From Armatimonadota bacterium (lineage in GTDB: Bacteria > Armatimonadota > Fimbriimonadia > Fimbriimonadales > Fimbriimonadaceae), in contig JAFDWS010000001.1 of assembly GCA_018268375.1 (NCBI GenBank), positions 524,627-588,626 of the forward strand: a DNA stretch of 64,000 bases, in the 5' to 3' direction. The notes beneath the pieces are model-generated. The model had not been told where the DNA came from and did not search any database. It saw only the letters and a program-made list of their open reading frames with translations. A program made the translations under genes and the position numbers. The first letter of the stretch is position 1, and the number at the start of each line of letters is the position of its first letter. Positions 51,245 to 59,934 of the stretch are shown here, piece after piece.

Positions 51245-52135
51245 GTGAGCGCCTATCGGGCCGGGGTCGTGGCTGTCGTCGGCAAACCAAATGTCGGCAA
51301 GAGCACCCTCGTCAATACCTTGGTCGGCCACAAGGTGTCGATCGTCAGCGACAAGGCCCAGACTACGCGGAAGCGCATCTTGGGAATCCACACGCGGGGC
51401 GACTGCCAGATCGTCTTCGCCGACACTCCTGGTCTGCACAGCCCCAAACACCGCCTTGGTCAAGTCCTGAACGAAACGGTGCGCCAGTCACTCGATGGCG
51501 TCGACGTCGTGCTCGTCGTCGTGGATGTGAGCAAGCACCCGGGGAAGGCAGACCAGAACCTCGCTTCGCTCATCGAGGCGATGAAGGGCAAGGTTCCGTT
51601 CGTGCTCTGCATGAACAAGATGGATTTGCTGAAGCCGATCGACGTCACCGCCAACTACGAAGCCTATATCGAACTGTTCGGGACAGAGCACAACATGCTC
51701 ACCAGCTTTTCGAAGCTGCAGAACGTGGACAAGCTTGTGGCCATGATCGTCGAGCAGCTACCTGAGGGTCCGCCACTCTATCCCGAAGACCACTACACCG
51801 ATCAGTCGGTGCGCTCGCTGGCTTCAGAGTTTGTCCGCGAGAAGGCGCTCCGCCTCACACGCAAGGAGGTGCCCCACGCCGTGCACACCTACGTCGAGAA
51901 CTGGGAAGAGCGCGACGATCTGGCTCGAATATCAGTGGTCGTCCTCGTCGAAACGGAGGGCCAGAAGGCGATCTTGATCGGTAAAGGTGGCGCCATGCTG
52001 AAACGCATCGGCACCGAGTCGCGACAGGAGATCGAGGAGTTGCTCGACAAGAAGGTGTTCATCGAGCTGTTCGTGAAAGTCAGGGCCGACTGGCGCCAGA
52101 GCGCTCGAATGCTGCAGGAACTTGAGATCGTGTAG
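51245..52135 (+). CDS. era: GTPase Era
   Basis: 296 residues, normal length. GTPase needed for 16S rRNA maturation and small-subunit assembly. G-motifs: VVGKPNVGKSTLVN (P-loop), KAQTTRKRI (G2), VFADTPGLHSPKH (G3), CMNKMDLLK (G4) and the C-terminal KH domain with KAILIGKGGAMLKRIGTESRQEIEELLDKKVFIELFVKVR. Start is GTG at 51245 behind AGAGG; the GH42-like gene ends 5 bp upstream. The end of the gene is covered on the other strand by 204 bp of the convergent secreted-protein gene. Confidence 0.97.
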   Translation: MSAYRAGVVAVVGKPNVGKSTLVNTLVGHKVSIVSDKAQTTRKRILGIHTRGDCQIVFADTPGLHSPKHRLGQVLNETVRQSLDGVDVVLVVVDVSKHPGKADQNLASLIEAMKGKVPFVLCMNKMDLLKPIDVTANYEAYIELFGTEHNMLTSFSKLQNVDKLVAMIVEQLPEGPPLYPEDHYTDQSVRSLASEFVREKALRLTRKEVPHAVHTYVENWEERDDLARISVVVLVETEGQKAILIGKGGAMLKRIGTESRQEIEELLDKKVFIELFVKVRADWRQSARMLQELEIV

Positions 52136-53413
52136 GTAGCCGCCGACGTCCCGGCGGCGGCCGTCAAGTAACTCTTGAGGAACCTTGGGGGGTTGCAAGA
52201 CGGGCGGGACGACGATCCTGAATCCGGCATTGGTCTCCTTCGGCACGGACACTTCGATCCTCATCCGCTCCCCGTCATAGGAGTAGCTGATCGGTTTGCC
52301 GTCGAAGGGGCTCAGAAGATCGTCCGTTTTGATGGACTTCGGTATGTCCGCTGAAGACAGGGCGCGAAGGAAAGCCGTCAAGCACTGCTTCCGAGCCAGG
52401 TGCGCCCATTCCAAAGGAACCGTGTCGTCGTAGCCGCCCAGACTATCGACCAACTTAGCGACGACCAAGAACGACATGAGCCCCTTCATGACCTCATTGT
52501 TTGCTTCTGCAAGGGCATCGGCTCGCTTATCGGCCGGGAGTTCATAGGCCTTCCACTGTGCCCTGATGCCCTTCACCACCCCGGCTTGCCCCAGTTCCTC
52601 CGGCTGTATCTTAAGGAAGACTTCTTGAAATCCCTTGGGAGGCAAGTCCTCGTCCTTCAGCCCAATGCTCGCAATCCCGTCCTTCGTCCTACAAATCTCG
52701 ATCGTCTGCATGATCTGGACGAGATCGTAACGGTGCAAAGCCTTCAGGTCCGGCGGCACCATGGCTTCCAGAGCGGTTTGCAGTCCCTTCCCGTAAGCCG
52801 GAACCGCTGGATATTTGAAGGCCAGTTCTTCGAGGGCCCGCCTGGCGATCGCGTCGGTTCCGACCGCCACCAAGTAGCTCAGCTCGAGCGGCTCTTCTCG
52901 AAGTTGCTGGCCGAGATGGAACAGTTTGACAAGCTGGGACGCCGCTTCCTTGTGATTACCGCGGTCGGCGTCGAGGGCGGCAGAAAGAGCGGCGAGCTTG
53001 CTGAGCTTCTTGCAGGTCGAGAGCTCGGGGAGCAGGATGGCATAGCCGAGTGACCAATCGCGATTGAAATTGCAATGTGGTTTGGCCAAGCCTTCGTTGA
53101 AACGTTGAAGGTACGGCGCAGCGTCTTCAACCAACCTTGTGCTCTGGGTGCGAATTTCGTCGCTGGGCTGGAACGTTAAGCTGCTCGCTTGATTGTCAAT
53201 GAACGGGATCTTCTTGTCCGTGTCCTTCTTTGCAAGCTCGGTGTAAATCGGCCCCGCGTTGTCCTCGATCCTGACCTGGGGCATTGTTGCCGTGAACTCG
53301 GCTACGGTCGTCGGAATCCCGTCCTGACGAGCCAACCTGAGTTGCTCTTCAAAGCTCTGGGCATGAGCGACCGCCGCAACGACCAAACTCCAAAGCACAA
53401 GGGCTGCCTTCAT
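51932..53413 (-). CDS. Secreted protein, family unknown; C-terminus antisense to era
   Basis: 493 residues if it runs to the first stop. Signal peptide KAALVLWSLVVAAVAHAQ. The mature chain is helical with a Glu/Lys-rich pattern (ALSAALDADRGNHKEAASQLVKLFHLGQQLREEPLELSYL, ARRALEELAFKYPAVPAYGKGLQTALEAMVPPDLKAL), which suggests TPR-like or alpha-solenoid repeats, then a beta part (SYSYDGERMRIEVSVP). The last ~68 residues (51932-52135) lie on the strand opposite to era, and look like shadow sequence of the Era KH domain rather than natural protein, so the true stop has apparently been lost. Function unknown. Confidence 0.65.
   Translation of the reverse strand: MKAALVLWSLVVAAVAHAQSFEEQLRLARQDGIPTTVAEFTATMPQVRIEDNAGPIYTELAKKDTDKKIPFIDNQASSLTFQPSDEIRTQSTRLVEDAAPYLQRFNEGLAKPHCNFNRDWSLGYAILLPELSTCKKLSKLAALSAALDADRGNHKEAASQLVKLFHLGQQLREEPLELSYLVAVGTDAIARRALEELAFKYPAVPAYGKGLQTALEAMVPPDLKALHRYDLVQIMQTIEICRTKDGIASIGLKDEDLPPKGFQEVFLKIQPEELGQAGVVKGIRAQWKAYELPADKRADALAEANNEVMKGLMSFLVVAKLVDSLGGYDDTVPLEWAHLARKQCLTAFLRALSSADIPKSIKTDDLLSPFDGKPISYSYDGERMRIEVSVPKETNAGFRIVVPPVLQPPKVPQELLDGRRRDVGGYLHDLKFLQHSSALAPVGPDFHEQLDEHLLVEQLLDLLSRLGADAFQHGATFTDQDRLLALRFDEDDH
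52139..52158 (+). terminator. Hairpin after era
   Basis: GCCGCCG (52139-52145) and CGGCGGC (52152-52158) form a perfect 7-bp stem with a 6-base loop, 3 bp after the era stop. No T run follows, so this may be a stability hairpin rather than a true intrinsic terminator. Confidence 0.4.
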
Positions 53414-53455
53414 CCTAAAGGAGTATACAGACCACCCGTCCGTGCTGTTCCTGGC

Positions 53456-55477
53456 TCAGAACGCGAAGACGAACTTGAGCTGCAATTGCCGTTGGAACGT
53501 CCTCGCGTTCGGATCACCGACGATCACGTAGAAGTTGGTGCCGCGGCCCCCGGAGTTCCGATAGCTGAGGTACCAGTTCGTGTCTGAGTCTTGGCACACC
53601 AGCCTGCCCCCAAATGAGCGCGTCGGCGACAACTCATAGCCAGCCGTCAGAGTGTGCTGCCGTGTCACGCCGTCGAGGTTCAAGATCGAGCCGGCGTAAG
53701 CCAGGTCGAGGCGACGGAACAAGCGGACGCTCGCGACCGGCGTGATGTAAGTTGCCGGAATGCTGGAGAACCGGCCGAACTGGACGTTCACGCCGAACTG
53801 TCGGAACCTGTTGCTCGCACCCATCATGGCGCCGAGGGTGACGGTACTGTCGACCGTGTCGTCCACGATCGCGTAGTCCTGGCTAATACTGAACTTCCAG
53901 TCGCTCCTCGTGATCAAACTGCCGAAGAACCCGAAGCCGCGCTGGTAGCGGGCGCCTCCCTGGTGGTCCCACGCGATGCCATATCCGCCGTAGTCATAGT
54001 TGCGGAACGGGCCGTGCCGCCAGGGGCCGAAGAAGTCGGTAAAGGCAAAGTAGCCTTCATAGTTCCGGTAAGGGATGAACCCGTTTTCGATGATGAAGTT
54101 GTCGGAGACCGTGTGGTATTGGAGCAGCGAGATGTTGTTGCCCCTCTGGTAGTTCGCGCTGAGCACCACCGCACCGCCGTCCTCGTCGGCCCCCCACGAC
54201 TTTGCAAACTGGGACTCGAGGCCGAGAGCGCCGAAACGGGCGTGCTGGTCGACCATGGCGACCGAGTTCTCATGGTCGGTGACCGATTTTTGAGAGACGA
54301 AGAACCCGACGTCGCTCGTGGCGCTCAGATCGTGGCGGTACCGCAAGACCGTGTCCATCCGGTCGCCAAACGTGACCGTGTTCAGGAGACCGACCGAGTC
54401 GGTCGGTGTGACCTTGCCGTAGACCTTGGTGCCGAGGTCGAAAGTCGGGACGCGCCGCGCATAGAAATAGGCTCCGATGTCGTTGAATCGAGTGCCGGGT
54501 GAGAAGTAGCCTTCACCTTCCAAGAAGAAGGGCCGCTTCTCCGGAATGAAGCGCTCGGCCCTGCTGAACGCGATGCTCTCCACGGCCCCCTCGATGGTGT
54601 TGAAGTCGGGATTCAAGCTACCGACATAGGTCAGGTTGGGCGTGAGCGCGACCCGTGCGTCTAGGCCAGACCGAAACGTCAGCTTGTCGTTCTTGATGCC
54701 GGGCAAGACGTAAGGAAGGAGCGAGACCTGCGGCTTGAACGTACGCTGGGGCACAGTGACGTTGTTCCAGAGCCCTTCCCTTTCGGTGAAGCCCAGGTTC
54801 GTGACGTTGCTCCAAACGGTCTCGATCTTGGTGCGGTACTGGTACCGGAAGAAGTTGATGCCCATGCAGCACGGGGCTTTGGTCGACGGGTAGTTGAGCA
54901 TCTCCCAGGGGATCCGCATCTCGACCGCGTAGCCGTCGGCGGTCCGCTTCGCCGCTGCGATCCAGTTGCCTTTCCATTCGAGCTTGCCGCCCCTGCCGCC
55001 CGCTATCTGGGCGGAAGGAGTGCCCAAGGCGTTGACCGAGAACACCGACAAGTCACCCGGCTTCTTCGCGAGATAGGGATCCAAGGTGAACGTGACATTG
55101 TCTTCCTTGTTGGGGTTTTCGTCGTGCTGCACCGCGTACTTGCTGTCCCTGACGGTCTCACGCGCTGTGACCTGGTCGGGGTGCGCGTCCTTACAATCGA
55201 ACGCCACATAGATGAACTTGTCGTCATAAGTGATATAGCCGACCGTTTGTTCGGCGGCGACAGCACCTGTCGTCCGGTCGACGAAGGTCTCTGCTTTTGG
55301 CGCCGCAGACCAAGCCTTGTCGGTCAGGTCGCCGTCAATGCTGGGCGGCTCTGAACAGAGGTGTGCGTCCAGGGGTCGACAGATTCTAGGATCGGTCTGC
55401 TGCTGTGCCAGCGAAGTCGCGCTATGGGTGGAGACAAGCAACAGGCTGATCCCCAAAAGCGGGAATCGAAAGGCCAT
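53456..55477 (-). CDS. CBM9-like plus DUF5916 outer-membrane-type protein
   Basis: 673 residues, signal peptide GISLLLVSTHSATSLAQ. The N-terminal ~200 residues are a carbohydrate-binding-module-9-like domain (PPSIDGDLTDKAWSAAPKAETFVD, VGYITYDDKFIYVAFDCKDAHPDQV, NKEDNVTFTLDPY), followed by the DUF5916 barrel-like region (RFIPEKRPFFLEGEGYF, GAYFYARRVPTFDLGTKVYGKV, TSDVGFFVSQ). Many short Tyr/Phe strands and a final LKFVFAF point to an outer-membrane barrel. The start and ribosome site lie in a long hairpin. Family role unknown, often in polysaccharide-degrading neighbourhoods. Confidence 0.85.
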   Translation of the reverse strand: MAFRFPLLGISLLLVSTHSATSLAQQQTDPRICRPLDAHLCSEPPSIDGDLTDKAWSAAPKAETFVDRTTGAVAAEQTVGYITYDDKFIYVAFDCKDAHPDQVTARETVRDSKYAVQHDENPNKEDNVTFTLDPYLAKKPGDLSVFSVNALGTPSAQIAGGRGGKLEWKGNWIAAAKRTADGYAVEMRIPWEMLNYPSTKAPCCMGINFFRYQYRTKIETVWSNVTNLGFTEREGLWNNVTVPQRTFKPQVSLLPYVLPGIKNDKLTFRSGLDARVALTPNLTYVGSLNPDFNTIEGAVESIAFSRAERFIPEKRPFFLEGEGYFSPGTRFNDIGAYFYARRVPTFDLGTKVYGKVTPTDSVGLLNTVTFGDRMDTVLRYRHDLSATSDVGFFVSQKSVTDHENSVAMVDQHARFGALGLESQFAKSWGADEDGGAVVLSANYQRGNNISLLQYHTVSDNFIIENGFIPYRNYEGYFAFTDFFGPWRHGPFRNYDYGGYGIAWDHQGGARYQRGFGFFGSLITRSDWKFSISQDYAIVDDTVDSTVTLGAMMGASNRFRQFGVNVQFGRFSSIPATYITPVASVRLFRRLDLAYAGSILNLDGVTRQHTLTAGYELSPTRSFGGRLVCQDSDTNWYLSYRNSGGRGTNFYVIVGDPNARTFQRQLQLKFVFAF

Positions 55478-55521
55478 TGGGGACCTCTACGGAGAGCCCG
55501 TTTGAGAGGTTCCCAATGGCC
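55472..55521 (-). promoter_or_regulatory. Long inverted repeat covering the start codon of the DUF5916 gene
   Basis: GGCCATTGGGGACCTCT (55472-55488) and AGAGGTTCCCAATGGCC (55505-55521) match 16 of 17 positions as inverted repeats, loop 16 bases. In the mRNA the ATG (55477-55475) and the AGAGGT ribosome site are both in the 3' arm. It may also act as terminator for the subtilase gene, which ends 14 bp upstream. A three-T run only follows the stem. Confidence 0.6.
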
Positions 55522-55534
55522 TAGTCGCGGGATA

Positions 55535-57214
55535 TTACTCGCCGCCGATAGCGACGGAGGTCAGGTCGACGGCACCGGTGCTGGTGCCCCACAAGGCTTT
55601 GTCGCCCCAAACACTGGAGCCCCAAGCGGCACGGCTGCCATCCAAGTAGGACTGGGAGCTGCCCCAGAGAGCCTTTGAACCCCAGATGCATCGGAGGTTT
55701 GTCAGGCCCGTTCCCCAGAGCGCTTTGTCGCCCCAGACGTCGTCCGTCAAGATGAATGGATTCCCGTAAGAGTCCTTTCCGACTTTGGGGCTGAGCGAAC
55801 TCTGCGTGGCCACGACGGTCGAGTTCAGAGCGCCAGGAATGTCCAGATAACCGGCTCCATAGCTGAACGGGTCGGCGTAGCCGTCAGTCCTGGTCATCTT
55901 TGTCGCGGAGACCATGAGTCGCGCCTTGACTGTGTCTGGGCTCAACATCGGAGACATCTGGAGCATCAGTGCAGCCGCGCCAGCGACGACGGGCGAGGCC
56001 ATCGACGTGCCGGAAAGGTAGAAGTAATTCGGCGAAGGCTGCGCGTAGTTCTTAAGCGTGTAGAAGGACACCGGAACTTCGTTGGTGGTCACATACCTCG
56101 CGGCCAGGAAGGCACCTTTGTCTTCGAGGGAAATCACCCGGTTGCCGGGAGCAACCAAGTCCGGCTTGAGCACAAGGTCGAGTCGGCTTGGGCCGCGGCT
56201 GGAATATGTGGCAATACGATCGTCGGCCCGGTTCATACCGATCGCTTTGGTCGCGCCGACCGTGATGACATAGGGATCGTTGGCCGGCGACTGGATCGAG
56301 CCGTAGGACGTGCCCCAACCTTCGTTGTCGCGGCCACTGACGTTCGTCCCGAAGGCCCGACCATTGTTGCCGGCCGCGCAGACGACGACGATCCCAGACT
56401 TCCAAGCCGTTTCGACCGCCTTGCAGAGTGGGTCGGTCTTGTAGCGCTCGCCGATCGAGTGGCCGAGCGACAGGTTCATGACCTTGATGTTGTACTTCGC
56501 CTTGTTCGTGACCACCCAGTTGATTCCAGCAAGCACGTTGCTCACTGTTCCCGACCCGAGGCTGTCGAGTACCTTAACGGCGACGATGTTCGCCTTCGGG
56601 GCGATGCCGTAGAAGGTCTTTGTGAATTTCGTGCCGGTCGAGGCGAAGCCGTTCCCGGCAATGATTCCCGACACATGCGTGCCGTGTCCGCAGGTGTCGT
56701 TAGTGTTCGATTGGTTGAACGAAACCGAGGCGACGACCCGCTTGGTGCTGTTCGTGCGGAGGTCGTCACAGTCCTGGACGCCGGAATCGACGACGGCAAC
56801 TCCTATCCCACTGCCGCTGAGTTTGTAGGGTGCCGCCCACGCTGTCGCCGCCATGCTCGATCGGACAGTGAATTCGTCACACTTGGCCACGGGCCCGTCG
56901 TATGACAGGCGGGTCACATAGGGCAAGGAGGCCAGTTTCAGCAGGTTCCTACTTGGGACGCTCAGAGCTACGGTTCCTAGCGCCGGGTACTGCTGGAACA
57001 GCCAGCCTCCAATGCGCGCTGCCTGCTCGGCGCGACCCCGGTTCCAAGCTCCTCTGATCTGCGCGATCACGCGAACTGTGCTCGTCCGGTGGTGAGTCAC
57101 CTTCTGCTGCAGCGCTGTGTCCAGCTTGTCGACGGGACTCTGGCCCAAAGCGCAAACCATTGCGCCGACGGTGCCCAATGCGCAGACTGTACGCACTCCA
57201 CTCCTTGTCTTCAT
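55535..57214 (-). CDS. Subtilisin-like serine peptidase (S8) with WG repeats
   Basis: 559 residues from MKTRSG, signal region VCALGTVGAMVCALGQ. N-terminal ~100 residues form an inhibitor-I9-like propeptide. Catalytic triad is complete: Asp in IGVAVVDSGVQD, His in CGHGTHVSGIIAG and Ser in YLSGTSMASPVVAGAAALML, with the oxyanion Asn in VVCAAGNNGR. The C-terminal ~80 residues have tryptophan/glycine-rich units WGDKALWGTG, WGSKALWGSS, WGSSVWGDKALWG, a repeat seen in exported subtilases of some deep-branching bacteria. Secreted or cell-surface protease. AAGGCAAG precedes the start; the frame is open 14 codons further. Confidence 0.94.
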   Translation of the reverse strand: MKTRSGVRTVCALGTVGAMVCALGQSPVDKLDTALQQKVTHHRTSTVRVIAQIRGAWNRGRAEQAARIGGWLFQQYPALGTVALSVPSRNLLKLASLPYVTRLSYDGPVAKCDEFTVRSSMAATAWAAPYKLSGSGIGVAVVDSGVQDCDDLRTNSTKRVVASVSFNQSNTNDTCGHGTHVSGIIAGNGFASTGTKFTKTFYGIAPKANIVAVKVLDSLGSGTVSNVLAGINWVVTNKAKYNIKVMNLSLGHSIGERYKTDPLCKAVETAWKSGIVVVCAAGNNGRAFGTNVSGRDNEGWGTSYGSIQSPANDPYVITVGATKAIGMNRADDRIATYSSRGPSRLDLVLKPDLVAPGNRVISLEDKGAFLAARYVTTNEVPVSFYTLKNYAQPSPNYFYLSGTSMASPVVAGAAALMLQMSPMLSPDTVKARLMVSATKMTRTDGYADPFSYGAGYLDIPGALNSTVVATQSSLSPKVGKDSYGNPFILTDDVWGDKALWGTGLTNLRCIWGSKALWGSSQSYLDGSRAAWGSSVWGDKALWGTSTGAVDLTSVAIGGE

Positions 57215-57434
57215 CTTGCCTTCCTGGTCGGGATGGAGGCGTGCCGCGGGCAGCACACTTCCGCGTCATCTCTGCCATGAGCCGTTCTCCGGGACCCAGG
57301 TGATCGTGCCGTACCCTCCCCGGTTCCCGCATTTCGCTCAGTGGGAGACAGGTTGCAGGGAGCCTGAGGACGCATTCTGACCGAGCCGATGATTTGCATG
57401 GGCAGAGGCAACGCGACCGCCTTCCCTTCCCGAA

Positions 57435-58082
57435 ATGACACGATTCGCAGCAAAGGACTATGAGGGGACGCGCGCGTTCGTGTGCCGGGGCTCGGACAAG
57501 TACGTAGCCCCAGGATGGGTGCAGGCCGTGCACGAGCGGACCGTGGACATCCTCGTGCCCTACGATTCGAAGTTTGAGCCCGGAGACGTCTGCAGCATCG
57601 AGCTACACGGCAGGATGACTTCGGCCTTCTTTGAAGCCATCGTGGGCAATCCGGGCGAACTGAAGGAGGCTTGCTTCAGCTCCAAAACCTGGCAGCACGA
57701 GTCAGGGGCGACGATCATTGCCGACCGGTGGCTGGTCCTCGATTTCGCAATTCGTGGCCAGGCCGTCTTCGCAAGACCGACCCAAGCGTTCCGCGTCAAG
57801 CTGGAGGGCATCAAGGCTGTCCTACGCCTCGGCGGCCAAAGCCGGTGCTATGAACTCCTGGACGTCTCCGAGAACGGGTTCGCCGTGCTCGGAGACGAAC
57901 CCAAAGAGCCGGGCGTGAAGGTCGACTTTGACGTGGAGACCCCGATTGGGCACATCATCGGAGGCGGGATGCTTCGTAACTGCATTCCCCAAGGCAGCGG
58001 TCACTTTCGCTATGGAATCTCGATCGAGACCCTCGGCAGAATCGATCGTCCCAGGTGGCTCAGGTTCGTCCAGAGCTACTAG
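57435..58082 (+). CDS. PilZ-like domain protein
   Basis: 215 residues. The N-terminal ~110 residues resemble a flagellar-brake-type YcgR N-domain (AVHERTVDILVPYDSKFEPGDVCSIELHG). The C-terminal half has RCYELLDVSENGFAVLGD (PilZ-type [D/N]xSxxG strand) and the end strand HFRYGISIETLGRIDRPRWLRFVQ. The usual RxxxR c-di-GMP motif is not obvious (RLGGQSRCY sits at that position), so binding is uncertain. Could link c-di-GMP to motility or surface secretion. Divergent from the subtilase, with a 220-bp spacer. Confidence 0.6.
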   Translation: MTRFAAKDYEGTRAFVCRGSDKYVAPGWVQAVHERTVDILVPYDSKFEPGDVCSIELHGRMTSAFFEAIVGNPGELKEACFSSKTWQHESGATIIADRWLVLDFAIRGQAVFARPTQAFRVKLEGIKAVLRLGGQSRCYELLDVSENGFAVLGDEPKEPGVKVDFDVETPIGHIIGGGMLRNCIPQGSGHFRYGISIETLGRIDRPRWLRFVQSY

Positions 58083-58206
58083 CCATAGGAAAAGAGTAAG
58101 AAAGCGCGGATCTTCTGGAGTCGGTCAGTCGCTCCCAAGTATCTTCCTCGTTGCCAGGAAAACCCTATCACCCCTGTGAGACACACCATCTCGCATTCCT
58201 AGCAAC

Positions 58207-58230
58207 GGCCCCGCTTGCCCTCGCGGGGCC
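58207..58230. terminator. Bidirectional terminator hairpin between convergent genes
   Basis: GGCCCCGC (58207-58214) and GCGGGGCC (58223-58230) form a perfect 8-bp stem with an 8-base loop. The plus strand continues AGCCCATTTTAG. It separates the PilZ-like gene from the convergent gene at 58239. Confidence 0.6.
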
Positions 58231-58238
58231 AGCCCATT

Positions 58239-58550
58239 TTAGAGCCCCAGTTCTTCGCGGGCTTGCTTTGCCCAAGGCTGCTCTTCAACAGCAAAGGCGG
58301 ACGGGAGGTATATGAACCGCACCCTTTCGGGATCTACGTGCGCTGCCTGCTCAATGGCGGCAAGGATCTCGCCCTGGGCCGAGCCCGAGCGCCCGAGCGC
58401 AAGCTTGGCTCCTCGTGGAGCAGAAATGACCATGCTGTCCGCCTCCTCCGTGGGTTCAGGACGACACTGGAGGTGGAGCCGCAAAGCCTCGCTTTGACCT
58501 TTGGCGAAAAGAACCCGGGCCACAGCGACCATGCGCTCTTCGTCGGTCAC
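58239..58550 (-). CDS. Hypothetical protein (103 aa) beside phage genes
   Basis: 103 residues if a GTG at 58550 is the start (VTDEERMVAVARVLFAKGQ). An alpha/beta protein: LRLHLQCRPEPTEEADSMVISAPRGAKLALGRSGSAQGEILAAIEQAAHVDPERVRFIYLP. No family recognised. It lies on the strand opposite to, and 83 bp from, the terminase gene. TATAAC lies just upstream and could be its -10 box. The frame is open 51 codons upstream but that part has no protein-like composition. Confidence 0.5.
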   Translation of the reverse strand: MTDEERMVAVARVLFAKGQSEALRLHLQCRPEPTEEADSMVISAPRGAKLALGRSGSAQGEILAAIEQAAHVDPERVRFIYLPSAFAVEEQPWAKQAREELGL

Positions 58551-58632
58551 ATGAGGGTTATACCGGCGGCGTTGCGTCCGCGCCGCCCTCAAACGTGGTT
58601 GACCCCAAAGCGAGTGTCCGCCTAACCTCAAC

Positions 58633-59913
58633 GTGCAACGTTTCTTGGGGCTCCTCAAGCCACTATGGCAGCCGCATGCCGGGCAGAGCGAGTTCCTGAC
58701 CAATCAAACCAAGTTCAAAGTTCTGGCCTGCGGCAGGCGCTGGGGCAAGACTGAAGTGTGCGCTGTTCAAGCTGTGCACGCACTGTTCCGACCATTCCCG
58801 ACCAAGCACCTCGTCCTAGCCCCGACCGCTGACCAAGCGTCCCTCCTGTTCGAGCGTGTAGCCGACCTCCTCACTGCCCTGCTGGGACTCCCAGGTACGG
58901 AAGCGAGCGGGCCGCCGAAGATCAAGCGCTCGCCCTATCCTCACTTGAGGTTTGGGCCCCACACCCTCATGGCCCGCTCGGCACACATTCCCCGATCTCT
59001 GCGGGGGCACGAAGCCACACACATCGTGGTCGACGAGGCAGCCTACTTGCCTGAGTCGCTGATCACGGAGGTCGCGATGCCGATGCTGGCGACCTCAAAC
59101 GGTTACCTGACGCTGATCAGCACGCCCCATGGCAAGAACCACTTTTGGCGGTTCTTCGAGATGGGGAGGACCGGCGACCACGGGGTCTGGAGCCGACAGG
59201 CGCCTTCCGAAGAGTCACCGTTCGTATCCCAAGACTTCCTCGCCATTCAGAGGGAACTGATCAGCGAGAGGGCGTTCAAGGTCGAATACTGCGCCGAATT
59301 CCTCGACTCATGTGGCCAAGTCTTTAAGACCGAGGCCGTGGACCAGTGCCTCGTGCCCGACGTTGGCATTGGCGCTCCTCCGTTTGTGGTGGGCGTCGAC
59401 TGGGCGCGATACGCCGATTACACCGCCGTCGTGGTGCTTTCCGGCGACCGCAGTTCCGCAAAGCTCCTGCAAGCCGAGCGGTTCAATTCGACTACGTGGA
59501 TCGATGCGGCCAGACGGGTCGCTGCCCTCATTGAGCCGTTCGGCCACGCGACCGTCCTTTGCGATGCGACCGGTGTCGGCGACGCAGCCCTGGAGAACCT
59601 ACGCGGCTTCCTACCGGACCGAAGGATCAAGGGGGTCAAGTTCAACAACACGAACAAGCAGGAAATGATCGACAACCTCGTTGCCCTGATCGAACGCGGC
59701 GCCCTCCAAATGCGTCCCGACCCCGTCCTGCTCAGGGAGCTCTCATATTTTCAGGCTACTGAGACTCACAGCGGGCGCACCCGCCTCGGGGCGATTCAAG
59801 GGCAGCACGACGACATGGTCATCGCCTTGGCGCTGGCCGCGACCCAACTCAACGCCAACTACCGGCCAAGTATCCAAATCGGCAAGGCGCGCAACTTTTC
59901 GAAATCTGAGTGA
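58633..59913 (+). CDS. Phage terminase large subunit
   Basis: 426 residues. Packaging motor of tailed phages. ATPase half: CGRRWGKTEVCA (Walker A), HIVVDEAAYLPE (Walker B) and LTLISTPHGKNHF (coupling motif). Nuclease half: VVGVDWARYADYTAVVVLS (first Asp), VLCDATGVGDAALENL (second Asp) and GQHDDMVIALALAATQLN (third). All catalytic acids are visible, so it could be active. The GTG start lacks a ribosome site. It has a portal gene 21 bp downstream but no small terminase, capsid or tail gene beside it. Confidence 0.93.
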   Translation: MQRFLGLLKPLWQPHAGQSEFLTNQTKFKVLACGRRWGKTEVCAVQAVHALFRPFPTKHLVLAPTADQASLLFERVADLLTALLGLPGTEASGPPKIKRSPYPHLRFGPHTLMARSAHIPRSLRGHEATHIVVDEAAYLPESLITEVAMPMLATSNGYLTLISTPHGKNHFWRFFEMGRTGDHGVWSRQAPSEESPFVSQDFLAIQRELISERAFKVEYCAEFLDSCGQVFKTEAVDQCLVPDVGIGAPPFVVGVDWARYADYTAVVVLSGDRSSAKLLQAERFNSTTWIDAARRVAALIEPFGHATVLCDATGVGDAALENLRGFLPDRRIKGVKFNNTNKQEMIDNLVALIERGALQMRPDPVLLRELSYFQATETHSGRTRLGAIQGQHDDMVIALALAATQLNANYRPSIQIGKARNFSKSE

Positions 59914-59934
59914 CCAAGGGAAAGAGACAAAAAG

